A stretch of DNA of 64,000 nt from Neckera pumila. Taxonomy: Eukaryota; Streptophyta; Bryopsida; Hypnales; Neckeraceae. Below the pieces are notes generated by a model. That model did no database searches. It saw only the letters and a list, made by a program, of their open reading frames with translations, and was not told the origin of the DNA. Made by a program: the position numbers and the translations under genes. The first letter of the stretch is position 1. Every line of letters starts with the position of its first letter. Of this stretch, positions 1 through 13,560 are shown in pieces. The DNA lies in contig OZ018416.1 of NCBI GenBank assembly GCA_963969595.1, positions 1,256,065 to 1,320,064 on the forward strand, in the 5' to 3' direction.

Positions 1-282
1 TTCATATTGCAAAAAGAAGGAGCACTAGAATTCTTTCCTCGCAACAAAGTAGCACTCAATAGGACAAAGCCTCACGGTTTTATCATCCTCGTTTATTTTG
101 TATGGTAAAATTTGAAAATTTGGAATTCATATTTGAAATCAAGGGCCTTAACTTTGTCTCTAGAGCTCACGAAACAAAAAAATAATGGCTCTACAACAAG
201 CTAGGTACATTTTACATTTATTTGCCTGGTGAAAAATTTGGATTTTTTGCACCTCGGATATCCCAAATTCCCAATACCACAT

Positions 283-780
283 TTAATCCTAGAAGAACAA
301 ACCTATGAGCATTGACTTCAAGCCTCATAGTCCATCACTCTATTTGTTGCCATTTTGCAACTAAAAATGAATGAAAAATGTTACATTGTTTTTCATAGAT
401 GAAGTTGTATGTCTAATACAAGTCATAAAATTTCCAAATGTTTTAAGAAAAATTGGAAATCACTCTGTTTTGAGAAAAAATTGAAATCATTGTGAATTTT
501 TTTTTAAATGAAGGAATTTCATATCAAATACAAAATATACTCCAAAAAATCTGAAATTTTCACCACAAATGTATACTATAGTGTATAACATCATGGAATA
601 CACCAAAGTTACTATATCACTCTAAAAGTAGGAAATAAGCAAACCATGGTTATAGATTCATATTGATATAAAGTATTCAAATTTATAAATTCCTCAAAAA
701 ATTTAATTGGAGTAGAAATTGTACTTGAGAAGCTTCATTAAACTCTAAAGAAATTTGACGTTTTTAGTTCCAAAATTGTT
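283..780 (+). repeat. Arm of long-arm TTAA repeat family
   Basis: The segment begins at a TTAA followed by TCCTA and shares a string of motifs, including GCCATTTTGCAACTAA and later TATACTATAGTGTATAACATCATGG, with 5944-6570. An inverted version lies at 7640-8027. Only one arm is seen here and I could not place its partner. The flanks 1-282 and 781-1459 are AT-rich and show no gene. Confidence 0.55.
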
Positions 781-1459
781 TCAAAGCACTCAAATCCAAA
801 GCAATGCTAAAATCTTTATCTATTTTTATTCATTAGGAAACCCAGCCATACTAGGATCCTTTAGTTATCTTTAAGAGTACATTCTCCTAAAACTTTAGAA
901 ATGAGAAACCTTACAATTGCAAAATCAAGATGCTTGGGTTTCAAAAAGAAGTATTTTCAACTCTTTCTAAATGGTTAGGTGTCATCTTTCAAACTTTTTG
1001 AACAGAACGTTTAAATCCTACAACTTGCAATTCTCCATAATATATTGAAGAAACAAGTGGGAATACATATTAAAAACTTCAACAACAAATATTTCATATT
1101 CATGCTTAGAAAAAAATAGTAAGTAGAAAGAAGTAGAGTATGATTGAAAATACTAAATTGTTAATAATTTAATTATGGAGCTACAAAAAATTCCAATCCA
1201 AATGGTTGTAATGTTGTAGTAAACAGTCTACATACAATGTTGTAGTAAACAGTCTACATACAATGTTGTTGTTGTTTTACAAAATATTAAAATTGAAATA
1301 GCTAAACGACTTCACAGTTTATTTTAGAATAGAAATTTCATAACAGCCCGCAAATTAAAGCAACTTATAACTTTCATCTTGTTTATCAAAATGGATGGAT
1401 TCAAATATTTCTACGCATATATAAATATAGGAAACCAAGATCAGATTTTTATTTTTTAA

Positions 1460-2611
1460 ATAACCCCTAAAGGCCCAAGGCAATTTCTAGCTCTAAAACC
1501 ACTAAAAACTGCCATTTCTAAAAATGGATGTCAAAATCTTAGGGATTTTTTTCCTTTTTATATAAATTTTCATATAGAAAAAATAGGTATTTTGAAAGAA
1601 TATTTCTATGTTAAGCATTTGCCAAATTTGTTTTTCCAACTTTAAATAAATCTTCTCCTTGTTCTCAATCTTTAGAAAATGAGGACGTGGCACTCTCTCC
1701 TTGGATACCGTGAAATTCCAGGAAGGCTCATTACGTTACAACAATTCTACCATGAAATTTTGGGAAGGCTCATTATGTTACAACAACAACAAAAAAAAAC
1801 ACTAAAAACTGCCATTTTTGTTGCAATCACTCAAGAAACCAAATTATTATTTTTATTTGAATCTAACCAAAGGGGCTTGTACTTGACTTGTCTTAGAATA
1901 TGTGGTAAGGATTTCATGAAGTTTGAGCATACGGATTGGAAGATATTAGCATTTGAAGTTGAAAAAGAAAGTTTTTTTGAACTGTGGCCTACAATTTCAG
2001 ATGACTTTGACAGCCATTTGTAGATTTTTTTTGCACTACACACCTTTAAGTTGTTGTTTTTTATGCTGAAAAGTTGAGTTGAGAGTCGGAGAAAAAAATT
2101 TCAGAATGTCAGAACTTGATTTTCACATATAAAAAATTATGAAGTAGAAGTAGGTCCAAAATTGAATGAAACACTAAATCGTTAATAGCTCTTAGGTGGA
2201 AATAAAACACCATAATCCCAATGGTGGGGTAGTTCTTGCAAACAAACTTGACCTTTTTCAAAAAAAAGATTTGAAAAATTTGAAAATTGCATTCAAAAAT
2301 GAATTCTATAAGTTGTTTTTTGAAGAAGATGCTAGATTGACCGAAAAACAAGATTGTTTATAACTTTCTCATTAACAATTTTTTACAATTTTTTGTTTTT
2401 TCTGCCCAGCAAGTTGCTTTTTTTTACTTTGGGTGGCATAACTTTTGCTCCCAGGAACCAATTGAAAAAAAAAAATTATATTTTTATAAAGCTAATGTGA
2501 TTTCCTATCTTCAAAAAAAGTTTCAAAAAATTAGCCCAAAATTTCAGGTCACACGAGCCTACCCAAAATCCCAAGTGTCCCCCGAGGGAACTTTGGGCCT
2601 TTAGGGGTTAA
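1460..2611 (-). mobile_element. TTAA-flanked TIR element, copy 1
   Basis: This is a non-autonomous DNA element, about 1.15 kb, of the dominant repeat family. The left end reads ATAA-CCCCTAAAGGCCC and the right end GGGCCTTTAGGGG-TTAA, so the termini are inverted copies. One end carries the family's inner palindrome GTCCCC..GGGGAC near 2576-2592. It has no transposase. The left TTAA has changed to ATAA. The piggyBac assignment rests only on the TTAA target and the CCC-start terminus. Confidence 0.7.
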
Positions 2612-4987
2612 AGAATTGATTGTTTTAGTTGCTTGAGTGCCTAGGCTGCCAGTCGAGCAATAGAAACTACGTATTATACAATAATTTTTAACCATGTAGT
2701 TAAAAGTTACTCTGTATAAAAATTGTTGTGCCTTAAAGCTACTCCTAGAGCACATGTTGTGTGAAGATTTCAAAGAAAATAAATAAAAATTTTGTCCATA
2801 GTGAGCTGCCCAAAATCACTTTGTCATAAAAAAATTGTTGTTTGGTCCTTCACGGGCAAAATTTGCTGGAATCAATTTTAAAAAATATTTATTTTTAGGT
2901 TTAATCCCGAAACGTACTTGACTATGTTTTCAACAAAATCGATCCAAAACTACCGTTTCTAATATAAGTACCAAATTTTGGAAAAAAAAAGACATTTTTG
3001 GACACATATGACTATAGGATGCTGTCAATAGTACGCTAGTTTGAGAAGATGTAGAAAAATTTCAAAAATTTCCATAGTGTAGATTGCAAGATATTAGTGT
3101 TTGAATTGACAAAAATCCTTTTTTGGATTGTACAAGTTTTCAAATTTTAGACATGTTCCAAATTTTTCCTAATTCTTTACGAAACTGACCTACTGTACAG
3201 TCAGGTCCATCTCATTTACGAATTTTCCATTCAATTTTTGCTAAAAAGTTCAACAACTTTAATTGGAAATCCTAGTATGCTAAAAAATGAACCGATTTTG
3301 AAACCGCAAATTGCATTGGAAGTGCACTTCAACTTCATAACAAGTGAAAAATGAATAATTGAAAATCATACAACAATTTGGATTCCTTTTATACACTATC
3401 TACCATTTCATAGAGATTCTTTGGAAGATAGTCAAAGTTCTTTTGCATTTGGGTAAAGAAGAAGAAAGAAATCATACAATCAATTCAAGCGGTATGAAAT
3501 TAAGTATTTCTAAAGCAATTGTGAAGGTTCATTTCTTATATGTACCATTGAATACAAGTTGTAAATTTTCACAAATGTTGGCAACACTAGATAGTACATA
3601 GTGTACAGAAAAAAATCAAACTCTTTGTATGACTTTCAATTACACATGTGTGTTTGTAACGATGATAAAATAGACTTCAGTGCAATTCCAATCCAATTCA
3701 AAATTCAAAATTTGTTCATTTTTGAGCCGGCAGGGACCTCCCAAAGTTCAGGAGGATCCAAAAATGCGTAATTCAGCTGGACCTGAATGTACATGTAGGT
3801 ATGGCAATGAATGTAATTTTATTGCGCGGACAGAGATAAAGGACGTTTTTTCTGACTGCGTGATGCACTCACGTTTGCTTCGTTTGGTGTGCTGCCTTGG
3901 ATTCACTGATCGAGTTAGCGGCTGCTGTTGTTGTTGTGGCACTTTGTTCGACTGCTGTCCTTTCATTCAGTTGGTAACGCAACTGACAAGAATTCAAGCT
4001 TAGAATATTGTCAGGAACCTCCGTCAAAATTCGAGTCTATCATTGAATTTTTTATTGACTGATGGAGTGGGCTAGGCTGGCTGGGTTTGGAGCATCTTCT
4101 GACTTCTGAGTTGGGGAAAGCTGATTTAACTTAAGTTAAGGCGTACAGCATCTCCACCAGATGGCCGCCAGGCATGCTGACCATTTGTCGCGCCCTGGCC
4201 TTCGTCATGCTCCATCAGCTGGAGACTTTCAGTTGCAACGTTTTCTTCGCAGTGAGGGCACACCCCTTTTCTCTCCCCACAGGCACTTGAAGCTCCCGCC
4301 CGTCGACAAACTTTTTGACCTCATCAGTTCCGCCCACGGTATGAATGGGAGGATAAGGTTTGGAAAATGAACTCCAAGGTCTAATATAAGTTCAGATCAG
4401 ACGGACTGCTCAGTAGGGATTCTCCACCAGCAAAGAACCAGTGGAATGGTGCCCGTGTTGTAAACTTGGTGTGTCGGAAAGCAAATGTCGATCCCGCCTG
4501 CGTACTGACTGGACCCCTACCAATGCACTCCAAGACTCAATTTTCAAGGCGACAACCCGACTCCCTAGGGGCCAAGTCGCATCATCAAGGAAATGGGTGA
4601 CGTAAGTTAGAATGGTACAAGCCTGGAGCAACAAGCGCTGGCTCTCCAGTCCCTACCACCCCTTTGGAGGAGGCGAAATGGAGCCAGAAAGCACCATTTC
4701 ATAGTGAAAATCTTTTTTTTGCTAGAAAAAAGTAATCTTTTTTTGTCAAAAAAGTTTCAATCCAATTTAAAATATGGATGAAATTGTCAAATTTGGATGA
4801 AAAAGTGTATGAATTTGATTGAAAAAGTGTATGAATTTGATTGAAAAAGTGTTTTATGGTACAAAAGATGGATGTACAAAGAAATAAAATGTTTCATCAG
4901 ATTTTGAGGATGGCCATCCTGGCACTTTTTCAAAAACCCTAAAAAAAGGGCTGGTGGAGATCCTCTTATTGATGCGCTTGGTTCTCT
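2612..4987. other. Intergenic, no gene recognised
   Basis: The stretch is AT-rich except for 3720-4680, which is clearly richer in GC but shows no coherent reading frame or family I know. Around 2990-3130 there are faint matches to the interior of the TTAA element family, so part of it is probably a decayed copy. I see nothing else that can be supported. Confidence 0.5.
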
Positions 4988-5947
4988 TTAACCCCTAAAG
5001 TCCCATTGTCCCCTTGGGGGACAAAATGGATTTTGGGCAAGCTACTATGGCTTCAATGTTCATCATTATTTTCTGAAACTTTTTGAGAAGATAGAAAAAC
5101 ACACCAACTTTATGGGAATATAATTTTTATTTCAATTGGTGCCTGGGAGCAAAAGTTATGGCACAAAAGGTCATTTTTTTTGGTGTGGCGGGCAGAAATC
5201 TTCTCATACAAAAAAAAAAAATTTTAATTTTAAAAATTATTTTCTCATAGATTGTGTTTTTATCTATACGGGAAGCTTTTATTCATCTCATTTGGATTTG
5301 TTATGAGAATGTTATGGACAATCTTATTTTTCGGACAATTAAAGCATCTCTTTGAAAAAATAACTTGTAGGACTCATTTCTGAATGCAATTTTCACATTT
5401 AAAAAAAAAAATTGTTTGACAAGGCTAAGTTTGCTTGCTAAAACAATCTCAACATTGGAATTATAGTGTTTTAATCCCATCTTAGAGCTATTGACGATTT
5501 AGATTTTCTTTCAATCTTGGACCTACTTCTACTTAACAATTTTTTAAAGAATGAAAATCAAGTGAATTTTTTTTTATTTTTTTTCCTAGATTCTCAACTC
5601 AATTAATCAACATAAAAAAAATTAAATACAAAGTCTATTGTGTAATTTTTATTTACAAATGGCGATCAAAGTCATCTGAAATTGCAAGTCAATGTTCAAA
5701 AAATCAAAATTTTCCAATTTTGAATGCTTGTATCTTCTAATCTGTACGGTCAAACTTTATGAAATCTTTACCACAGGTCTGATATGAGGTAAGATGAATA
5801 CAAGATCCTGAGGTAAGATAAATACAAGATCCTACGGTTTGATTTTGAAAAAAAAATTAGTTTTTCTCTTTACTTAGATGAACGCAACAGAACTGGCAGT
5901 TTTGAGTCAATTTTGATAGCAAAATGTCTTAGAACTTTAGGGGTTAA
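4988..5947 (+). mobile_element. TTAA-flanked TIR element, copy 2
   Basis: This is a well-preserved 0.95-kb family member. TTAA at 4988-4991 is followed by CCCCTAAAGTCC, and the right end CTTTAGGGG is followed by TTAA at 5944-5947. The left end holds the inner palindrome with GTCCCC and GGGGGAC. No coding capacity is seen. The right TTAA is shared with the next element, so two insertions abut at one target. Confidence 0.78.
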
Positions 5948-8027
5948 TCCTAAAAAAGTCGGAACCATAACCATGGATTGAAGCCTCACAATCTTGTTTA
6001 CTTTGTTTGTTGCCATTTTGCAACTAAGGTAACTACACCTAAAACCAACCGTGTTCTAATTACGACCCCTATCTAGGAAAGACTGACATGTTGTTTGAAG
6101 TATGTTCTACTGTCAATGATGAGTTAGGTAGGCTTAAATGGTTGCTTTAAGAGCATGCTACCTTAGATATGAATGAAATTTTTTCTTATTTTTTTTTCCA
6201 AGAAGAAATCACATGTCTTTTACAAATTAAGCAAATTTCAGATTTTTTTAGTGGAAATTTGAAATTATTGTTAATTCTTTACAAAAAAGGTGAAGAAAAT
6301 TCATATGAAATACAAAATATGCTCAAGAAATTTCTCAATTTCACCATACGTTGATACGTGTATATTATTATAATGTGTAATATCATGGTATGAACCAAAG
6401 TTACCATATCATTATGAAATTAGAAAATCAACAAACCATTGTTCACATTATAAAAAAATATTGAATTATAAGAATTTTTAAGTCTTTAATTGGAAGAAAA
6501 ACTACACTTGATGAACTTCATTTCATAAGTTAGGCTCAAATTCAAAAAATATCATTTTTGTGGCTAGAATTCACATCAAGAGTATAGAGCAAGTAGGCAA
6601 AATAGTCCACTATAAGGGTGATTCATAGATTAAGCATCTTCTTCTTTTGAAAAAGCAATAGTAGAATAGTGAGAGAACATTCAATACTATTCAATTAAAA
6701 TGCACTCAAGCAACTACCCCCCCCCAAAAAAAAATTGGATGAATTTTTTGTTGCCATTCTACAAAACCTTATGAAATCATCCAAAGGACATTTACGTCTT
6801 CAACGTTGTTCAAGGTTAGAAGAGGTAAAAATTGGGTTTCCAACTCTCCTTCCATCATCTAGTTCTACCACCTTTAGATTGAGCAAAGGTTGTGAAAATT
6901 GTCTTTTAAAATTTAACATGTGTGTAGGAAAACCTTTATTTACAAGATATTTTTTAACCTAATGTATGTATGGCAAAATTTAATCATTATATCATTTATA
7001 ATTTTTTTCAACAAAATGATGTTGATATTATTGCATTTGAAGGAGCCTTGGAAGTACTATGAATTTTTGAAAAAAATAATACACTAAAATTTGAAAATTG
7101 GTGCAATTAATTTGAATATTCAAACAACTAATTTATGAATGGGAGTTCATAATTGTTCATAGTATACGGTGTGCTACAAAGAATTATAATTCTAAAGGTA
7201 TGCACTAAGTCCTAGACTATTGAATTGAAATGTCATTTAATTTGACAGGTTTTAAAAATTTGAATTGACATTATTTTGTAATTAAATGGTTTAACCCTGG
7301 AATGCCGCAGACGCCATTCTGTGGCATGACAATACTGTTGAGCCAGGAGAGTTCAAAAGCATTTTTTCATCCTCCTTTTCCTTGTTGACCTTTCACTTTG
7401 GGTTACAAAGAGTATCCAATTGAGTTTGTACTCTTTCCAATTTTTATCTTCACGGAAATGAGAAGCTATTCAAAAAAATGGATCACAAAATATGCTATTT
7501 TAGAGTATTTTGGGAAGTTGTTGCTCCTTGCTTTAAATCTGAAACTTCTCCACAAAATGATATTTTTTGAGTTTGAGTCAAACTAACAAAATGAAGGTCA
7601 TCTACTCTAGTTTCTACACCAATTTAAATTTTGAAAAAATTCCTAATATTGCATATTTTATTGCAATTTGAACGTTGGGTGTATTTTCAATGTCTATTAT
7701 TTTCTAATTATAGAATGATACAGAAATTTAGTTTACACCCTAATGTTTGTCATTGTGATATACACTTATGGTGAAGTTTTTAGATTTTTTGAAATATTTT
7801 TCTATTCAATATGATTTTTCTTCACTTTTTCTTCAAAAATTCTTAAGAAAATTAATTTTTCACCAAAAAATCTAAATTTTTTCTGAAGTAAAGAAGACAT
7901 GTGCTTTCATTTTTGAAAAATAAAAATAAATTCTTTCATACATATCTAGTTGCAAAATGATAGCCAATTGAGTGATGGACAGTGAAGTTTGAAATCAATG
8001 GTCATGGGTCCGTCATTTAGGGATTAA
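5944..8027 (+). mobile_element. Long inverted-arm element with TTAA ends
   Basis: The left arm from 5944 and the right arm ending at 8027 are inverted copies. Both start TTAATCC(C)TAAA and share GACGGACCCATGACC-like and CATTTTGCAACTA motifs. The similarity runs some 400-500 bp inwards (to about 6570 and back to about 7640). The middle, 6570-7640, is AT-rich with no gene recognised. It is either one 2.1-kb element with long terminal arms or two facing copies. No transposase is seen. Confidence 0.6.
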
Positions 8028-10144
8028 TCTTTTCAAATGAAACTTTTGTGTCTTTTAAGTCATGTGCATACCTTCATGCAAAAATAAATTCACTTTCATT
8101 TAAATGGAAGTTCCTCAATAAATTAGACTTCTTTAACCAAAATACAGTACAAATGATTTTCAAAGATGTTGTCTTCAAACAATCATATCAATTTGTAATC
8201 AAGGTTTCAATACTTTAGAACCATATATAACCTTTGAAGATGTATTTTTGAAATTTAGTCATAAAAAGTAAAAATAAAAATATTTGTATAATTCATGTTT
8301 GTATATAAATTAAAAATATTAATATCGAATACAATATGGCTTCAATTAGGGTTGAAATGATATAAAATTGATGTACACATGTATCATGATATATGGATGT
8401 CATTAGGTTTCTAAAATAATACGGAGTACTTGTTTTTTGAATATAAAAGATCCATTTTGTTATCGTTTATATTTTTTCCACTCTTTTTGGTGCAATTTGA
8501 ATGTTTTATTTCCAAGGCTTCAAAGATGAACTTGGATTGATAAAAAATTTAAACAGATGTCAAATTTAATAAGAAGGAACTTCAAATTAAAGACTTTTTT
8601 CCTTAATACATTACAATACATTTACAACATTCACTACATTAATTGATTTCAAGGCCAATGAGAACATCCTCAATAGAGAACCCTTAACTTGAGAACATTC
8701 TCAATAGCGAATAGTGAGTTACAAGAGGTTTAAGGGCAAGATCAAGGTATGAAAATACAAAGACTTGAAGATTTGTAATATAATCAAGGACATATTCTTT
8801 CAAAAACAACATTATTTGACTTTGAAACTCTACATCCTCTTCAAAATTGTATAAATATATTTGTCTATGATACAACTTCTTTCTATAATCATCTTTTGTG
8901 AAGAAGACAAATCAATGACTTCTCTTTATATCCATCATCCCTCAAAAGACAACAACAAACAATTATTTTTTGTAACCACATTCTTTTGAATATTATTTGT
9001 CAAAAAATGCAAGTAAGTATGCAATGCATGTGCCTCTATACAATCATGTATTTGAGAGATTTATAAAATCAAATCATATAATTGAAAAATCTATAAATGC
9101 AAATTGTGATTTGATTAGTGTGATATGTGCAGATAACAATTGGCTAGATTTGAAGGGTGATTACAAGAAACACTTGTCTTTTCTATTTACCCCTTTGCTT
9201 GGGACGGGTGTTTTTTTGCTCATAACTTTTATGTTGTATGTTGTTTTAATATGAAATTTGAAATGAGGTACATATGGTAGTTGTAGACATTAATTAATAT
9301 TTTCTATAAATATTTTCAAATTTTTTTCAAATTTTTATTATTATTTTTAAACAACCTTCAATTGAATGTCTATTTTTGCTATTGGAGGTGGTTAGTACTA
9401 TTTTTGACCCAAAAATGTAAATTTGAAGGTCAAAATTGGGATTCAAAGACTTCTACCAAAGTGTACGAGCCCGTGAAGACTTTTTTCAAAAATAGCAAAG
9501 TGTCCACCTTCCACATATGCTCAAAATGCACTACCTTTGCACAAGTATAAAGAATACAATTTTTTTTCAAAAAGATGAAAATGGTTGAGAATGAGATTTC
9601 TCAAGTTAGAAAAAATGTCCAATTTTAATTTATTATTTTGAATCTTTTTACAATTTTCTAAAAATCAAACATCAAAGTATCCATTTTATTGTGTTTTCCA
9701 TTGCTCTTTTTTGTATATAACTTTTAGAGATAAATTTCTAGGTCTGAATTTTTACAATCATACTATTTTGAGTGCTTTACAAATTATCCATTTTTTTTAT
9801 TTTGTTTTAAAATATTATTCCAAAAGTCATAGTATTCACTAAGATAGGTTGTTTTGAGACAAAGATGGCATGAGTTATGAAAACGGCATAGTAAAATTTT
9901 ACTAAAAATCTCCGAAAAAGTCATTTCTTATAGGACTATATTACTAGGATTATATTTGAAACATCCTTTCTCTTGTCTCATGAGGTTGTTTATATGGTCG
10001 TTAGCTCCATCCTTTGAGCATAGATTAGAGGGAATTTGGAGGCTTTGGCTGTTTCAAGCCCTTTCCCTAATCTAGCCTGATTTTGTGAATAGTGATATGG
10101 ATGTCTGAATTTTATTTTTTTTCAAAAATGACGTGACAACATCA
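8028..10144. other. AT-rich intergenic repeats, no gene
   Basis: No gene is recognised. From about 9155 the sequence starts GGGTGATTACAAGAAACACTT, matching the terminus of the 730-bp element at 11488, and stays similar for several hundred bases, so it is a degraded copy. Around 9890-9960 there is a degraded match to the palindromic MITE at 60023-60245. Confidence 0.5.
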
Positions 10145-10849
10145 CCCAGCTATTGCAGCTGCGTTCTCACAGTCTAGGAATGCGAGGGAACTCGCAGCCC
10201 TCTAAGGCCCCTAAATCCCCTCTAATGTTTGTCACATTAGGTGGACCGTCCATTCAAACCATTAAATTTGTTTGCCCCTTTGAAATGTCCATTGACCTTG
10301 ACCATCTTGATGTGACAACCTTGAGGTCGTCACATCATTCATCCAGACCATCTAATTTGTTTGCTCATCTAGGACCCTTGATGCGCAATTTCCATATTAT
10401 AAGGCCCTGATTACAATCACTTATAATGCATTTTTGTCCAATCTTAAAGGATATAATTTGATTTCATGTAGAAAACTTTTGTAGCCCTTTTAGCAAGGAA
10501 TGATTTGTTTTTCCCCTATAGTCAATCACCTGAAGTCACAATGTTCGATGATTGTCAGCGATTCAAAATCCAAGTACCAAAAGTCAAATAATCAGGATTA
10601 AGGTCTTGTAATGCACCTTGACCTTGATTATTGCATACCTTGTTTTCGAATCAAGTTATGAATAAAAAAGAAAATGTCAAAAATAGTCCAAGGACATCTA
10701 CCATCAAGGGGTTTTTTAGTGGCATCATAATAGACTTAATTCATTGACAATTGATGAGAAGGAAGAGTGAAGAGGTTATTTTTATAGAGAAATCCATTGT
10801 CCATCGTGAGTCTTCAAAGGGTATGGGTTATTTAGAAGAGAGATCACTC

Positions 10850-11290
10850 ATTGTCAAATGCAGGAATTGTGCTAAAACTAGAGTTTTAGACTTCATTTAG
10901 GCATAGTAGAATGAATTTTTTCAAAAAATTGTGAACTAAACAAAGTTGTAAAATCAAGCTAATTTTCATCTCCAAAAATCCGTTTGAGGTTTCAAGAATC
11001 CAATAAAAAGTTATAAACAAAATTCTAAAAGGGGTTGAAAGGGAGATTTTCTTTGACATTTTAAAACACCTTCTCTTAATTCTATCCGAAACTTTTTATT
11101 GGAGGCTCTAATCCTCAAACGGATTTTTGGAGATGAAAACTAGCTTAATAATCCAACTTTCTTTGGTTCAAAGTTTTTCGAAAAAATTCATTCTACTATG
11201 CCTAAATGAGGTCTGAAATTCTAGTTTTAACACAATTATTACTTTAAATTTCACATTGAGCGGTTGAGAAACTACAATTCTAAATTACAT
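10850..11290. repeat. Fold-back core of repeat A, copy 1
   Basis: Two arms of roughly 200 bp are inverted around about 11068. The left arm has CTTCATTTAGGCATAGTAGA and CATCTCCAAAAATCCGTTTG. The right arm has CAAACGGATTTTTGGAGATG and TCTACTATGCCTAAATGAGG. The same core occurs at 21500-21960 and 62620-63020. A transcript would fold into a long hairpin. Confidence 0.75.
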
Positions 11291-11487
11291 ATCCCACATG
11301 GATTGTTCTACCTCTTACCACCCGATTTATACATAAAGAGCATCTCTTCTCATCTTCAAACACCTTAAACTAAGTGGCTTTAGAAGCTAGTTGGAAATGT
11401 AAGAGTTCTCTAATTTTTTTGCAACTAGATTGAAAATCTACTTCATATTTCTTAATTTCATTGAATTTGATTAAATTCCCAAGTAAT

Positions 11488-12217
11488 GTTTGATTGCAAG
11501 AAGCACTTGTCTTATTTTGCATCACACGATGCACATTGATTTGTTTTTTGGCTATAACTTTTGTCTTTTAGCTCCAAATAAATCAAGATTTATAGGAAAG
11601 TTACTCATGATTGTTATACACCTTTCCTAATTTTTTCCTAATTTCCTAAAAATAGTTTACTATCCAAAAATAGACCCCGATTGAATGTCACATTTTGTAG
11701 TTTAAGGTTTTTTAGTACTATGGAGTATCTTTTTTTAATGATTTTGAGCTGAAATTTGGATGAGATGGTCTTCTAGTAGAATTTTAGCTTTCCAGGAAAG
11801 GGATTTAAAAAAAAGTTAATTTTATGTAGTGTGGAAGTCTACAAAGTGAACTTCTTTCTGCTTGCATTTTGAAGTACATAAACATTATTTTGGTGGGTTT
11901 TTTGGTGAATGACCATCTCCATAGAGCTATTGCAAATGACTAGTTTTGACTTTGTGTATTTACTTAATTTTTACTATTTTTTCCTAATTAAAATATTATA
12001 TATAAAAGTATGTATTTTCTTGTGACTTAGCACTTTTCAAGTTCTCCTATTTAGAAAAATTTCCTATGAAATTCCTTCCTTGAGAACCTTTATCTTAAAG
12101 GTGTATACATTAGTTATATTTTTTGAATTTTAAGAAAATTAATTTTCTAATTTTAAAGTACTCCCCAAAAAATCAGCCAAACACAACGAAATCAACAGGT
12201 GTTTCTTGCAATCACCC
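11488..12217 (+). mobile_element. 730-bp TIR element inserted in repeat A
   Basis: The termini are inverted: TGATTGCAAGAAGCACTTGT on the left and ACAGGTGTTTCTTGCAATCA on the right. TAAT flanks both sides (11484-11487 and 12218-12221). The second copy of repeat A lacks the segment and reads ATTAATCACC at the same place near 22150, which acts as an empty site. A short TA-rich duplication with a GGGTGATTGC terminus could suit PIF/Harbinger, but this is a guess. There is no transposase. Confidence 0.72.
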
Positions 12218-12425
12218 TAATCACCTTATATGCTCACGCGGTTGAATATTCAACAGACTTCTACTACACCTTATTATTGGAGTCCTAACGTCTTTCGCGA
12301 AATTCACACACTATGACAATGCACTGCGGCTATATGCCCCTACTAATTTTCAAGTAATTAATAGACTGGTTTGGTTACTGTGGAGCGGCCCTCCAGAGGG
12401 CTGAGAATTTTTCTAATGAAACGCC

Positions 12426-13560
12426 CCTCTAAAAAATCTATGTTTTCTCTAATGCCTACTTGAAAACCAAATCCCTACTTTCTTGAATTGTAGAAGGTGA
12501 ATAAGACATATTACATGTGATACTTGGAGCTTTATAGTGTGAAGGTCAAGTTCCAACTTCAAATTAAACCCACAATTTTTCATGTATAATATTAAATGAC
12601 AAATGTATGCCCAAAAATCAGTCAAAGCTCAAGAGTGAAAAAAACTCCATATTGGGGTACTTTTGCTTACAATTTGCAATAGATAAATTTCTTGATAAAA
12701 ACAACCTATTAAGATGCGTGATTTCATGTTAATCTTTTCATATTAAATGCAAAACAATAGATGGGACTTGGAAACTTAGTTGGGTCTCCATCTTTACTAG
12801 AGTCAACTTGGACTGCCAATCTCACTTCCTTGGTACACAAACTTTCTACAAATATTGCTATGTAATAAATTTTTAGTGCATTGAACCTTGAGCCTTGAAA
12901 TCAACTTGGACTCTAAATCCCACTTCTTTGGCACCTACACTGAATAGTGCAATTAGGTTGCCCCAGACTAATATCTTGACATCTACACTATAGAAATATT
13001 TGAATTACTATAGAAGGATGCAGAGATGTGGGGAAACATGTGTGCTACATGGGTTGGTACACTGATTCATGGCTAGAGATCAAAGAAATGGCTTGTGCCT
13101 CTATCTGGACAAGACGTGAGTCATGTGATAACATGAGGTAACTTCTCTGGGGTAAAGCAAACCAAATGCACTATTTAGTGTAGAAGTGTTACCGTACCAT
13201 GTAAGGAATTTTGAGTGCCTTGAACCTTGAGCCTTGAAATCAACTTGGACTCGAAAATCGAAATCCCACTTGTGTTGATACCCAAACTTTCTACAAGTGC
13301 TACCATGTAGGCAATTTTGAGTGCACGAAACCTTGAGCCTTGAGATATATACTATAAAGCCCCAAGTCCGGCTGATTTTTAGCTCCTCAGCATCAGATTT
13401 TGATAGCTCAATCATGGTTCTTCCAAGTTGAGACATTTTCAGAACAGGACCTTCAGAACTGCCTCCAGGCTCCAGCAATTGACTCTTGTGGCCTGTGGGG
13501 AAACGACTGGTCCTGCATAATTATCAAAGTAACGCTGTTTATAAAGCTACAGTAGTTTCA
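12426..13560. repeat. Short tandem units, about 120 bp
   Basis: Between about 12830 and 13350 a motif with AACCTTGAGCCTTGAAATCA recurs (near 12885, 13215 and, altered, 13330), each time followed by similar text with CTTTCTACAA. The rest of the stretch is AT-rich and holds nothing I recognise. Confidence 0.55.

Larger units (their letters stand above)
10145..12425 (+). repeat. Dispersed repeat A, copy 1
   Basis: The unit matches 21060-22345 in order: a block near 10560-10640 ending in GACCTTGATT, the fold-back core, a block with CTTCAAACACC at 11355, and an end block with GAGCGGCCCTCCAGAGGGCT near 12385. The copy is longer because a 730-bp element is inserted at 11488-12217. No coding region is seen. 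Confidence 0.65.
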
